Positions 1 to 7,437 of a stretch of 36,186 nt of DNA are shown one piece after another. Each line of letters opens with the position of its first letter. Within the stretch, counting starts at the first letter, position 1. The notes under the pieces were generated by a model. The model had not been told where the DNA came from, ran no database searches, and saw nothing but the letters and a program-made list of their open reading frames with translations. Made by a program: the position numbers and the translations under genes. The stretch covers positions 1 to 36,186 of the forward strand of contig PSRJ01000233.1 in assembly GCA_003175985.1 (NCBI GenBank), read 5' to 3'. This DNA comes from Terriglobia bacterium (GTDB taxonomy: Bacteria > Acidobacteriota > Terriglobia > Bryobacterales > Bryobacteraceae).

Positions 1-821
1 TATTGTGTCCAGAGGTAGGCGCCCGCCAGCAGCACCAGGGTCACCCCAAGCTTGATCAAAACCTGGGCGGGGCTATTCAACCAGAAGTCCGATTTCGCGT
101 AGATCGAGAACGGCAGATTGGCGAAATACTGGCACGTCACGATGAGCGCGCCCCCCAAAATCGCGGCCCATTGCATGGCACGCTCGGTGCTCTCCACCGG
201 AATCGCCCGGATGAGGCTTCCCGCGCTCACGCCGAAAGCCAGGTAGGCGGCCCAAGGGAAAAACCCGAAGAAATTGAAATCGGGAACTACGTAATTCCGC
301 AGCCACGGCGGCGCCCATGACCAATCGATCTGCGTAATCCACGGCGACGCGAATGCGATTGCCAAACCCAGAATCGCGCAGAGCCGGATGCGTTCCGCGG
401 TCCGGAATAGCGCCATCAGCGACATGACTGCGACGGCCAGCCCCATGCAATTCAAGATGTCGACTTTGAGAAGGTCCGTCCAGGGCGCGGGCCAGGAGAA
501 GATCCAGAGTTGCAGGCGAAACGCGAAGGCCAGCAGGATCAGGTAGCCGGAACGCCGGAACGCCGCATGCACGCGCTCCCGAGGCGTCAGCCCCTTCCGC
601 TCCGTGCTGTCCATCAAAAAGGCCAGCGTGATTCCGGTCAAAAACAGAAAAATTGCAGGCGGCATTCCCCCTACGAATTGGGAAAGAATGAAAGGAGCGC
701 CATCGCGAAGCTCCGGCTTCAGGAAGGAATGGAACACATGGCCTTGCAGCATGACCACGGCTCCCATGCCGCGAAGCCAGTCGAGATATTGCAGGCGTTG
801 AGCGCTCGTTTTGGTTTTCAT
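1..821 (-). CDS. Membrane acyltransferase, HGSNAT/DUF1624-like (3' part outside window)
   Basis: The reading frame starts at ATG 821 and stays open to the window edge, so the C-terminus is missing (273 codons seen). The N-terminus holds the pattern YLDWLRGMGAVVMLQGH (about residues 12-28), typical of the heparan-alpha-glucosaminide N-acetyltransferase catalytic domain family (DUF1624, COG3503) and related membrane acyltransferases. Several hydrophobic helices follow, for example around residues 50-70 and 122-155. Members are multi-pass inner-membrane proteins thought to move acyl groups onto sugars or glycans. The start lies 7 nt after the LolA-like gene, so the two are probably co-transcribed. 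Being downstream of glycosyltransferase and methyltransferase genes would fit cell-surface glycan modification, which is inference. The substrate cannot be read from the sequence. Confidence 0.75.
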   Translation of the reverse strand, partial: MKTKTSAQRLQYLDWLRGMGAVVMLQGHVFHSFLKPELRDGAPFILSQFVGGMPPAIFLFLTGITLAFLMDSTERKGLTPRERVHAAFRRSGYLILLAFAFRLQLWIFSWPAPWTDLLKVDILNCMGLAVAVMSLMALFRTAERIRLCAILGLAIAFASPWITQIDWSWAPPWLRNYVVPDFNFFGFFPWAAYLAFGVSAGSLIRAIPVESTERAMQWAAILGGALIVTCQYFANLPFSIYAKSDFWLNSPAQVLIKLGVTLVLLAGAYLWTQ

Positions 822-828
822 TGGGTGA

Positions 829-1506
829 TTATTTTCCCGGGTACTCTCGCTTAACGCCCTTTGGGAGATTCAGCTTCACAGCCGAGTCGGGAATTGTGGG
901 ATTGATTTTTGTGTTGGAATACGTGGCCAATTGATAGTCGCCGCCGGGCATATAGAATTTCTGCTGAACCGGCACCCCGGTCGTGTCGGCAATCCAAAGA
1001 TCCACCCTCTTTAGATGCGCTAGCATCTCCTGGGATTTCGGAATCAATTCCAGGCGCGTCGTTCTTTCACCGCCGATGGTTTCGGCGCCACCGTAAGTGA
1101 TGGTATATGCATTCTCTAGTTCTTTCGAGCTACTGCCGAAACCCAATAGAAGAAACTGGTCGAGCAAACCCCGGTATTTACCCAGGTCATACTCCTGCAC
1201 GGTTTGTACTTTCGGTAGATAAATCTCACCTTTGCGCCCGTCAAAAGCGTACTGCTTCGGGTCAGGCAGCTTCGTGTCATAAAGCATCCGTATATCCCGC
1301 GGCCTTGGCCGCTTCATAGTGACGGTGCCGCTATCGACCGAGTCCTCATTAATGACAGCGGTGTGCGCGACGCGGCGCAAATCGGCGGTAAGCCCCGCGA
1401 ATTTCGCGGAGGCCTGATCCATTTTGGCGAGCGTGGTCTCGAGCGACGGATCCGCCGTCCAGGCGCAAGCGGCGCAGATGGTGCCGATCAGAACAGCGCG
1501 TAACAT
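829..1506 (-). CDS. LolA-like outer-membrane lipoprotein carrier/sorting protein
   Basis: The product has 225 residues. It opens with a short signal peptide (MLRAVLIGTICAACAWTADP), which decides the start at ATG 1506; a longer in-frame extension upstream is Arg-rich, overlaps the preceding gene and is rejected. The mature part has a LolA/LolB-like pattern: an amphipathic N-terminal helix with LETTLAKMDQASAKFAGL, then beta-strands such as GTVTMKRPRPRDIRMLY and KRVDLWIADTTGVPVQQKFY. Proteins of this family carry lipoproteins across the periplasm in a half-barrel; many distant homologues have unproven roles. It sits 11 nt after the small membrane protein gene and 7 nt before the acyltransferase gene. 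I call it LolA-like and give no symbol because orthology to E. coli lolA is not shown. Confidence 0.78.
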   Translation of the reverse strand: MLRAVLIGTICAACAWTADPSLETTLAKMDQASAKFAGLTADLRRVAHTAVINEDSVDSGTVTMKRPRPRDIRMLYDTKLPDPKQYAFDGRKGEIYLPKVQTVQEYDLGKYRGLLDQFLLLGFGSSSKELENAYTITYGGAETIGGERTTRLELIPKSQEMLAHLKRVDLWIADTTGVPVQQKFYMPGGDYQLATYSNTKINPTIPDSAVKLNLPKGVKREYPGK

Positions 1507-1517
1507 CGGTGAAAACT

Positions 1518-1868
1518 TTACGGCCGGGCGAAAGCCATGTATCCTTGCAATCCGCCTTCGGAATCGAGGACAGGCTCCACCCGCGTTACGTTCAGGCGTC
1601 GATTGCTCATCCGGATGCGCAGGACTTCCGTGAGCCTTGTGGCGCGCTGGTTCTCGGGAATTCCGGACAAAAGCTCCGAATTCACAAAAAACACAGAACT
1701 GCCGTTCTCTGAGGGAAGCAGCGCGATACTGCTGGCGCCAGGGATGCGCGGCTGATCGCGGAACCACTCGCGGGGCGTGAGGAAGATGAATGCGAGAATG
1801 ATGCCGACCATCACGTCATACTGCCAGCTTGCCCGCGGAAAGTCCCACAAGATGAATCGCTTCAGCAT
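1518..1868 (-). CDS. Small membrane-anchored protein of unknown function
   Basis: The product has 116 residues. An N-terminal hydrophobic segment at about residues 17-31 (YDVMVGIILAFIFLTP) is followed by a soluble part of about 80 residues ending in GYMAFARP. The topology suggests a single-pass inner-membrane protein whose soluble domain could lie in the periplasm. Its position 40 nt downstream of truB and 11 nt upstream of the LolA-like gene, in the same direction, suggests co-transcription and a role near the LolA-like protein. I do not recognise a family. The reading frame has the high GC third-position pattern of its neighbours, which supports it as a real gene. Confidence 0.7.
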   Translation of the reverse strand: MLKRFILWDFPRASWQYDVMVGIILAFIFLTPREWFRDQPRIPGASSIALLPSENGSSVFFVNSELLSGIPENQRATRLTEVLRIRMSNRRLNVTRVEPVLDSEGGLQGYMAFARP

Positions 1869-1908
1869 CGGACGAAACTATTTTACCAGGGAGCGCGCCC
1901 CGGGCGTT

Positions 1909-2790
1909 TCACAGCACCACCACCGGATGGTACAGATTGGGAAGCACGGCTTCTCCAATGGCTACGAGGTCGCCCTGCGAGGTCACGGCTTTCACCCTCC
2001 GCGAAGCGGGTTGCGACCGAAACGGCGAGGCCGGAAAGTTGCGTCCGTTGCGAATCTGGAGAGCGGTAACATCGTCCACGAATACACTGGGAATGCCCGG
2101 CAGCAGGTCGGCCAACGGCACCAGGGCATCGATGAGACGTTCGGCGGCAGCCAGCGATTCGAGCTGTTCGAGTGTGCGCGCCTGATCGAGAACGAACTCC
2201 CCGCTCGCAGTTCGGCGAAGTTCGTGAAGGTGCGCCCCGCAACCGAAAGCCTTCCCGAGTTCGTGTGCGATGGAACGAAGATACGTCCCGCCGGAGCAAT
2301 GGGCACGCAGGTGCAGGTCGGCGCCGGAGATTTTCAAAACCGTCAATTCATATACTTCGACTTCAACGGGTTCGAGTTCCACAGAAATCGCCTGACGCGC
2401 GAGTTCGTAGGCGCGGCGGCCTTCCACCTTTTTTGCCGAAACGGGAGGAGGCGTTTGCAGGAACCTGCCGCGAAACCGGTCGAGCGCTTCTTCCAACCGG
2501 GCGGGATCCGGCGTAACTTCCACCTTCGGGCCGCTCGCCTCTCCCTCACGGTCGTATGTGGAGGTCGCCCACCCGAAGCGCACGATACCCTCATAGATCT
2601 TGTCGCTGCGGACGTAGAATTGGGCGAGCCGTGTGGCGCGTCCCATGACCAGCGGCAGCACGCCGGTGGCAATCGGATCGAGAGTACCCAGGTGCCCCAC
2701 TTTCTTCGTTCCGGTGATACGCCGCACCTTGCTTACCACGTCGTGCGACGTCCATCCTTCGGGCTTGTCGATTACGATGACTCCGTCCAA
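1909..2790 (-). CDS. truB: tRNA pseudouridine(55) synthase TruB
   Basis: The product has 293 residues, close to the usual TruB length. TruB isomerises U55 in the T-psi-C loop of tRNA. The N-terminus MDGVIVIDKPEGWTSHDVV is the classic family start, and the catalytic motif GHLGTLDPIATGVLP contains the nucleophilic aspartate D38. The later motifs RATRLAQFY and GGTYLRSIAHELG are also typical. The end region (PLADLLPGIPSVFVDDV) fits the small C-terminal RNA-binding part. The gene follows the preceding methyltransferase gene by 13 nt on the same strand, so it appears to be read with the glycosyltransferase/methyltransferase genes. The usual rbfA neighbour is not seen. Confidence 0.96.
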   Translation of the reverse strand: MDGVIVIDKPEGWTSHDVVSKVRRITGTKKVGHLGTLDPIATGVLPLVMGRATRLAQFYVRSDKIYEGIVRFGWATSTYDREGEASGPKVEVTPDPARLEEALDRFRGRFLQTPPPVSAKKVEGRRAYELARQAISVELEPVEVEVYELTVLKISGADLHLRAHCSGGTYLRSIAHELGKAFGCGAHLHELRRTASGEFVLDQARTLEQLESLAAAERLIDALVPLADLLPGIPSVFVDDVTALQIRNGRNFPASPFRSQPASRRVKAVTSQGDLVAIGEAVLPNLYHPVVVL

Positions 2791-2803
2791 GCTGGCCTCT
2801 GAT

Positions 2804-3505
2804 TTAGGCGCGTTTCCGCGCCACGCAAATGTAGCCCACCGTGAAATTCCGGTCCCGGTCGAGAAAATCGAAGAAGGGCAGAATCAGCGCGGGTGGGACC
2901 ACCAGGATCGCCGCTGGAATAAATCCCAGCCAGCGAAACCCTCCCGTGAAAAATTGTAAACCGTTGAGCAGGCGCCGCGCGAGCAGCCGGAAATAACCTC
3001 CGGCCGGGTGGATTTCATCGGTTTCGAAGCCGGCCTTCTGCAGCAGGTAAGCAACGCCGTAGCGCGTGTATCGAAAAAAATCGTGAGGCGCCTGGTGTAC
3101 TTCCCACTCGTGCGGAACCGCGAGGAGCAGCGGAGCGCCGGGCGCGAGTGTTCGGGCAATCTCTGCGAGCGCGCAGGCAGGCTCTCGGAGATGCTCCAGC
3201 GTGACAATGTGCAGTGCGGCGGCGAACGCGGCATCCGGAAACGGAAGCGCGGTCAGGTCGGCGATTGCACTCAATCCCCGGTAATCCCAGGCCGCATCGC
3301 CGATACCCAAATCCACGCCGACGTATTGGCGGCCGGCGAAGTGCGGCGCATACTGTGCCTCGCCGGCGCCGGCATCGAGAACCCTGGCGCCTGCCGGCAA
3401 GGCGCGCGCGAAGGCGGCTACGGCATCCTCAATCTCCACCTCGAAATGCAGCACGTGCCGGCGGAGTGGGCGCGGGAGCCGGTATGCGACGCCGGTATAT
3501 TTCAT
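2804..3505 (-). CDS. Class I SAM-dependent methyltransferase
   Basis: The product has 233 residues. SAM-binding motif I is ARVLDAGAGEAQYAP (residues 40-53), followed by acidic and post motifs (YVGVDLG, LTALPFPDAAFAAAL, LEHLREP) typical of the Methyltransf_11 fold. A hydrophobic stretch near residues 194-215 (GFIPAAILVVPPALILPFFD) suggests membrane association, which is unusual for this family. The start at ATG 3505 is fixed by a 4-nt ATGA overlap with the upstream methyltransferase gene, which indicates translational coupling. Its substrate is unknown; the neighbouring glycosyltransferase suggests a sugar or lipid-linked glycan, which is inference. Confidence 0.85.
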   Translation of the reverse strand: MKYTGVAYRLPRPLRRHVLHFEVEIEDAVAAFARALPAGARVLDAGAGEAQYAPHFAGRQYVGVDLGIGDAAWDYRGLSAIADLTALPFPDAAFAAALHIVTLEHLREPACALAEIARTLAPGAPLLLAVPHEWEVHQAPHDFFRYTRYGVAYLLQKAGFETDEIHPAGGYFRLLARRLLNGLQFFTGGFRWLGFIPAAILVVPPALILPFFDFLDRDRNFTVGYICVARKRA

Positions 3506-4443
3506 CGCTTGCGGGACTCGATCATGACCGTCGACCCGGAGTGGCACGCGGCCTCGGCAACAGTGAACGGCAATGCGCCCAGCACCAGGGCGAAGTACAT
3601 CAGGTCCTTTGCGATCCGCGCGATGCCGCTTTCCCGAACACCGCGCACGCGGCGGGCCATGGGGTCCAGCGCGGGCGCCATACTGCTGGCCAATCCCGCG
3701 GGATTATCGCGCAACGAAAAATACTTGCGGCGGACCACTTCGAAGCCGACGGATACCAGCAGTCTTTCCAGATCGCGGCCGCGGAAATCGTAAAGGTGCC
3801 GTGGGACATCGACGCCGTTCCACGACCTGCCGAGCAGGCGAAACTGCCAGGAATCCGCATTAGGCACCTGCACGATCAGACGTCCGTCAGCCGAGAGCAG
3901 ATCGCGCGCCGCAGCCAGGTACCGGCGAGGGTCGGGCAAATGTTCCAGCACGTGGAACATGGTGATACAGGCGAAACTTCCCGCGCGAAGCGGCGCCGTT
4001 TCCAAAGAGCCGCATAGCGCCGGGGCCTGCTGTTGCTTCCAGGCGACGCGCGCGGCCTCGTGGGAAACATCCAGTCCCACTACGCCAAAACCCTGTTTGC
4101 GCAACAGACCGAGAAATAATCCGCCGCCGCAGCCCACATCGAGCAGCGGTCCGCCGCCGGTTTCGCGTAACGCGCGCACGACAAAGCGTACGTGGTCGTG
4201 CAGCACGAAACGCCGGTATGTCTCTTCGAGATGCCCGGCCGCGCTTCCTTGCGGCGCATACCAATAGCCGCGCGGATAGTAGCGGGGCAGTTGATCGGCG
4301 GCCGGCTGCGGCTCCAGCCGGACCAGGCCGCACTCCCCGCAGCGCACCACCTCGAATTCTTCCGCGGTGGTGTGGTACAGCCGGTCCGATGCGCGGAACA
4401 GAGACGCCGTTCGCGGCGAGCCGCAGACGAGGCAGGCGCTCAT
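3502..4443 (-). CDS. Methyltransferase with N-terminal zinc ribbon
   Basis: The product has 313 residues. Two Cys pairs, C4/C7 and C35/C38 (SACLVCGSP and VRCGECGLVRL), form a zinc-ribbon-like N-terminus. The SAM-binding motif PLLDVGCGGGLFLGLL follows at about residues 99-114, then MFHVLEHLPDP. This architecture is common among methyltransferases in surface-polysaccharide gene clusters. A hydrophobic C-terminal stretch (LMYFALVLGALPFTVAEA) could touch the membrane. The start ATG 4443 overlaps the glycosyltransferase stop in ATGA, and the stop overlaps the next methyltransferase start in the same way. A longer reading frame upstream lies inside the glycosyltransferase gene and is rejected. Confidence 0.87.
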   Translation of the reverse strand: MSACLVCGSPRTASLFRASDRLYHTTAEEFEVVRCGECGLVRLEPQPAADQLPRYYPRGYWYAPQGSAAGHLEETYRRFVLHDHVRFVVRALRETGGGPLLDVGCGGGLFLGLLRKQGFGVVGLDVSHEAARVAWKQQQAPALCGSLETAPLRAGSFACITMFHVLEHLPDPRRYLAAARDLLSADGRLIVQVPNADSWQFRLLGRSWNGVDVPRHLYDFRGRDLERLLVSVGFEVVRRKYFSLRDNPAGLASSMAPALDPMARRVRGVRESGIARIAKDLMYFALVLGALPFTVAEAACHSGSTVMIESRKR

Positions 4444-5438
4444 GCGACGTCCTTCCAGCCGAGCCGGTGCGTAAGAATGAGCTTGCGTACGCTGCGCGCA
4501 TCCAGGCGGCGGAAACGCTGTACCTCGGCCCGTTTGCGCCAGATGCGCCGGGCCATCCGCAGCGCATCCACATCGCCCCGTACCAGCGCTTGGGCCATCC
4601 GCCATTTTCCGCGCCATCCGGGGAAGTGCACGGTATCGCCCACACCGCGATGCACGGCCAGAATTCCCGCGGCCAGCCGCAGCGCAAAGTAGACCGGATT
4701 GAGCGCCAGCAGGCTCGCGGGAAACAGCTTGATGGCCAGCAGCAGGCGGTTGCGTTCGATCAGTTCCAGGCGCCGCACGGAATCTTTGCCCATCGTAGAA
4801 CCACGATGGTGCCGCACCACGGCCTGCGGGGTATAAATACACCGCCAGCCCGCAATCCGCGCGCGCAGGCCCAACTCAGCATCGTCGCCATAAGCGAAAA
4901 AATCTTCATCGAACCCGCCGATCTGATCGAGCATTTCCTTGCGGTAGAGAGCGGCGCAACCATCCGGCCAAAGCACTTCCTCCTCGCGGTCGTATTGCCC
5001 GCGATCGAGCGCTCCACTGCCGCGGCCGCGATTCTGGCCGTCGGGAAAGATGAGGTGCCCGGCCTTGTCGATGATACGCGGATTCTCCCACACTAGGATT
5101 TTGCTCGCTGCCATGCCCACGTCGGGCGCGCTCCGGCAGGCTTTCCAGAGCGCATACAGCCACCCCGGTTCCGCTTCCGCGTCGTTGTTCAATAGACCGA
5201 TAAATTCTCCCTGAGCGGCGCGAATCCCCTGATTATTGGCGGCGCAGAAACCGCGATTCTGCGTGTTGCGAATCACACGGGAGCCGAACTCCGACTCCGC
5301 CATCTCGGCAGAGCCGTCCGCCGAACCGTTATCTACCACAATGACTTCGAAGGGCACTCCCGTCTGCCGCTGAAGAGAAAGCAAACACGCGCGCAGGAGT
5401 TCTTTCCGGTTCCAATTGACCACAACTACCGAGATCAA
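4440..5438 (-). CDS. Family 2 glycosyltransferase (rhamnosyltransferase-like)
   Basis: The product has 332 residues. The GT-A fold is shown by ISVVVVNWNRKELL at the start, VIVVDNGSADGS (about 32-43), the asparagine-rich metal-site region GLLNNDAEAEPGW (81-93) and GGFDEDFFAYGDDAELGLRA. These are features of WbbL-type GT2 enzymes that add sugars such as rhamnose to surface polysaccharides on the cytoplasmic face of the membrane. The start codon appears to be TTG at 5438: the frame is closed by a stop just upstream and no ATG is available before the first strand. It is the first gene of the leftward gene run and is followed by two methyltransferases in ATGA overlaps. The sugar donor cannot be read from the sequence. 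Confidence 0.88.
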   Translation of the reverse strand: MISVVVVNWNRKELLRACLLSLQRQTGVPFEVIVVDNGSADGSAEMAESEFGSRVIRNTQNRGFCAANNQGIRAAQGEFIGLLNNDAEAEPGWLYALWKACRSAPDVGMAASKILVWENPRIIDKAGHLIFPDGQNRGRGSGALDRGQYDREEEVLWPDGCAALYRKEMLDQIGGFDEDFFAYGDDAELGLRARIAGWRCIYTPQAVVRHHRGSTMGKDSVRRLELIERNRLLLAIKLFPASLLALNPVYFALRLAAGILAVHRGVGDTVHFPGWRGKWRMAQALVRGDVDALRMARRIWRKRAEVQRFRRLDARSVRKLILTHRLGWKDVA

Positions 5439-5552
5439 CCGATCATGCTAACAGGTCTGGCGTGAGATCGCGCACGCGCGTTTTCCACCGCCGCGGAGTA
5501 ACGTTATTTGCTGTTGTATTATGAGCTTAGGGGCTAAAGGAAGACTCCCGGC

Positions 5553-6458
5553 ATGACCTCCATTGGCGAGACTTTGCGCCGCGAGCGGCTGAGGCGTAAT
5601 CTCGATCTGGAACGGATCTCTCAAGAACTGAAGATCTCTTCGCGTTTACTGGAGGCGATCGAAGACGATCGGTTTGACAAGCTCCCCGGCGGCGTCTTTG
5701 CCAAAAGCTTCGTGCGCCAGTATGCCCGTCTGCTGAGTCTCGATGAAGACGAGATGATCAGCGACCTGCAACTCCAGTTGGCCCCCTCACCAGTTCCACA
5801 GGCCAGTGAATTCAAACCCGAAGCCAGTGTCTCATTGCCGCGTGTGAAAGCGTGGAACGCCGTGAGCGATCATAAATCGCGGTGGACTGCGTCGCTGCCC
5901 GCGTTAGCGATGGTCATCGTCGTAATGCTGGTTTGCTCAGCGGTTTATTCGTGGTGGCAACGTTCGCGACGACCGGTTTCCGCCCGTGAGATTGCCGCGG
6001 TGCCCGCGAAGACTGTTCCGGCGCCCGCGCCACCGCAGGCGGAAACACCGAAACCGGCCATTACTGCGCAATCCCCGTCTCCAACTCCTGTCGCACCGCC
6101 CCAGGAAAGCACGGCAGAGCGTCAGGCAACTCCGGCAGAACCCGCATCCAATGCCGCCGTGCACGTGTTGTTAACTGCCGCGGACCAGGTTTGGGTATCG
6201 GCGCGCACGGACGGTAAGTATTCGTTCTCGGGTACGCTGGAGCCGTCGGAGAGCCGGACCGTGGAAGCCAATTCGACTGTGCTGCTGCGCCTCGGAAATG
6301 CCGGCGGTGTCAGCATTTCATTGAACGGAAAGCCAATCGGACCCGTGGGTCCCAAAGGGCAGGTGCGCACTGTTCAGTTGACTTCGGGAGGTTTCCAGAT
6401 CGTTCCGCCCGAAGCTCCCAAGCCGGCCTCTCCCGAAGCCGACCTGGACCGCTTGTGA
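5553..6458 (+). CDS. RodZ-like helix-turn-helix membrane protein
   Basis: The product has 301 residues. Residues 1-75 form a Xre/HTH_25-type domain (SIGETLRRERLRRNLDLERI, with LPGGVFAKSFVRQYARLL). A basic juxtamembrane part (DHKSR) leads into one transmembrane helix at about 112-134 (TASLPALAMVIVVMLVCSAVY). A Pro/Ala-rich linker follows, then a DUF4115 beta domain at about 207-285 (VHVLLTAADQVWVSARTDG). This is the RodZ layout; RodZ links MreB to the cell-wall elongation machinery. AAGGAAG lies about 10 nt before ATG 5553. The last 85 bp overlap the convergent pgsA gene. The family includes other regulators with the same layout, so the symbol is left empty. Confidence 0.82.
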   Translation: MTSIGETLRRERLRRNLDLERISQELKISSRLLEAIEDDRFDKLPGGVFAKSFVRQYARLLSLDEDEMISDLQLQLAPSPVPQASEFKPEASVSLPRVKAWNAVSDHKSRWTASLPALAMVIVVMLVCSAVYSWWQRSRRPVSAREIAAVPAKTVPAPAPPQAETPKPAITAQSPSPTPVAPPQESTAERQATPAEPASNAAVHVLLTAADQVWVSARTDGKYSFSGTLEPSESRTVEANSTVLLRLGNAGGVSISLNGKPIGPVGPKGQVRTVQLTSGGFQIVPPEAPKPASPEADLDRL

Positions 6459-7084
6459 GCGCGCACCATGGCGCGCTGCCTTTTTTGCTCGAGCAACAAC
6501 AGTTCGCGCCTCCGGCGTTTCTTGATGCTGGCATCCACCTTGTGCCAGAATTTGCCGAAGTAGCTCACGGCCGATAGAATCGCGAAGAACACAACGGCCC
6601 ACATCAGGATCATGCCCGGCAGATGCAGGATTGGATGGCGGACGCTGGCCAGCAGACAGGAGATCGCAATGACCTGCGACATCATCTTGGTTTTCCCCAT
6701 GTCGCTGGCCTTGATGGTGTATCCTTCCGCGGCGGCAATGCTGCGCAGCCCGGAAACGGCGAACTCGCGGCCTACAATCAGGATGGCCATCCACCCTGGC
6801 AATACGCGCACCTGTACCAGAGAAATCAGCGCGGCCGAAACCAGCAATTTATCGGCAATGGGATCCAGCAGGGTTCCGATCGTGGTGACCTGGCTCCAGC
6901 GGCGCGCCAGATAACCATCCAGCAGATCGGTGGCGGCGGCGGAGAGGAATATCGCCAGAGCCAGCCACTCGTTCGTCACCACCCGGCCGGCGACTCGGAC
7001 GGTGACATTCTCCTGTACCAGCGCCGCCACCAGCAGGGGCACAAAGAAAATGCGCAGGATTGTCAGCGAATTCGGAAGATTCAT
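6374..7084 (-). CDS. pgsA: CDP-diacylglycerol-glycerol-3-phosphate 3-phosphatidyltransferase
   Basis: The product has 236 residues, slightly longer than typical PgsA because of a basic, low-complexity tail. The CDP-alcohol phosphotransferase signature is complete: DLLDGYLARRWSQVTTIGTL continues into LDPIADK, with the four metal-binding aspartates D53, D56, D74 and D78. NLPNSLTILRI at the start and GREFAVSGLR are specific to PgsA, which makes phosphatidylglycerol phosphate in the inner membrane. ATG 7084 is preferred over an ATG four codons upstream because NLPN is the conserved family start. The basic tail after about residue 180 is encoded partly by DNA that is also the 3' end of the rodZ-like gene. 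Confidence 0.94.
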   Translation of the reverse strand: MNLPNSLTILRIFFVPLLVAALVQENVTVRVAGRVVTNEWLALAIFLSAAATDLLDGYLARRWSQVTTIGTLLDPIADKLLVSAALISLVQVRVLPGWMAILIVGREFAVSGLRSIAAAEGYTIKASDMGKTKMMSQVIAISCLLASVRHPILHLPGMILMWAVVFFAILSAVSYFGKFWHKVDASIKKRRRRELLLLEQKRQRAMVRAHKRSRSASGEAGLGASGGTIWKPPEVN

Positions 7085-7147
7085 CGCCCAACCCAACTAT
7101 AATGCCGCGGGCTCCCGGCGAACAACCGGCTGGGGGACGGCCGGACG

Positions 7148-7357
7148 CTACTTCTTGTAGCCGTCTAGGGAATGATCGTGCGCCTGATAATACTTACCCG
7201 CCGCATTGAGCTCCTTGTCGCCCGCCTTGGTGTGGCAGAACGTGCAGGTCTGTTTTTCTTTCTTGGCGTATTCGGGTTTTCCGTAGGTTGCTGAAGTGAG
7301 TGCCAGCAACCCCGTCAACAGCAATACCGCGGGAATCGCCAGCTTGAGGCTGCGCAT
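7148..7357 (-). CDS. Small exported single-haem (CxxCH) protein
   Basis: The product has 69 residues. A signal peptide (about 1-25, with AVLLLTGLLALTSATYG) is followed by one haem-binding motif CTFCH (residues 38-42) and a conserved-looking end (AAGKYYQAHDHSLDGYKK). AAGGAG sits 7 nt before ATG 7357 and supports this start over a much longer frame that runs into the transporter gene. After export, such a mini-cytochrome would bind one c-type haem in the periplasm and could pass electrons; no partner enzyme is adjacent. The other possibility is that the Cys pair binds zinc or is redox-active without haem. It lies between the transporter gene and pgsA on the same strand. Confidence 0.72.
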   Translation of the reverse strand: MRSLKLAIPAVLLLTGLLALTSATYGKPEYAKKEKQTCTFCHTKAGDKELNAAGKYYQAHDHSLDGYKK

Positions 7358-7437
7358 CTGTAAGCTCCTTCCGGTAGTCGAAACCGGTGTTTCTCGTTCG
7401 ATCTCAGTATAAGCTATTTCCGATCTGATTTGCTGGA

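Noticed and set aside
1777..2802. Open frame of 341 codons on the plus strand opposite truB
   Set aside because: It is antisense to a confident truB gene, and its product has no family pattern.
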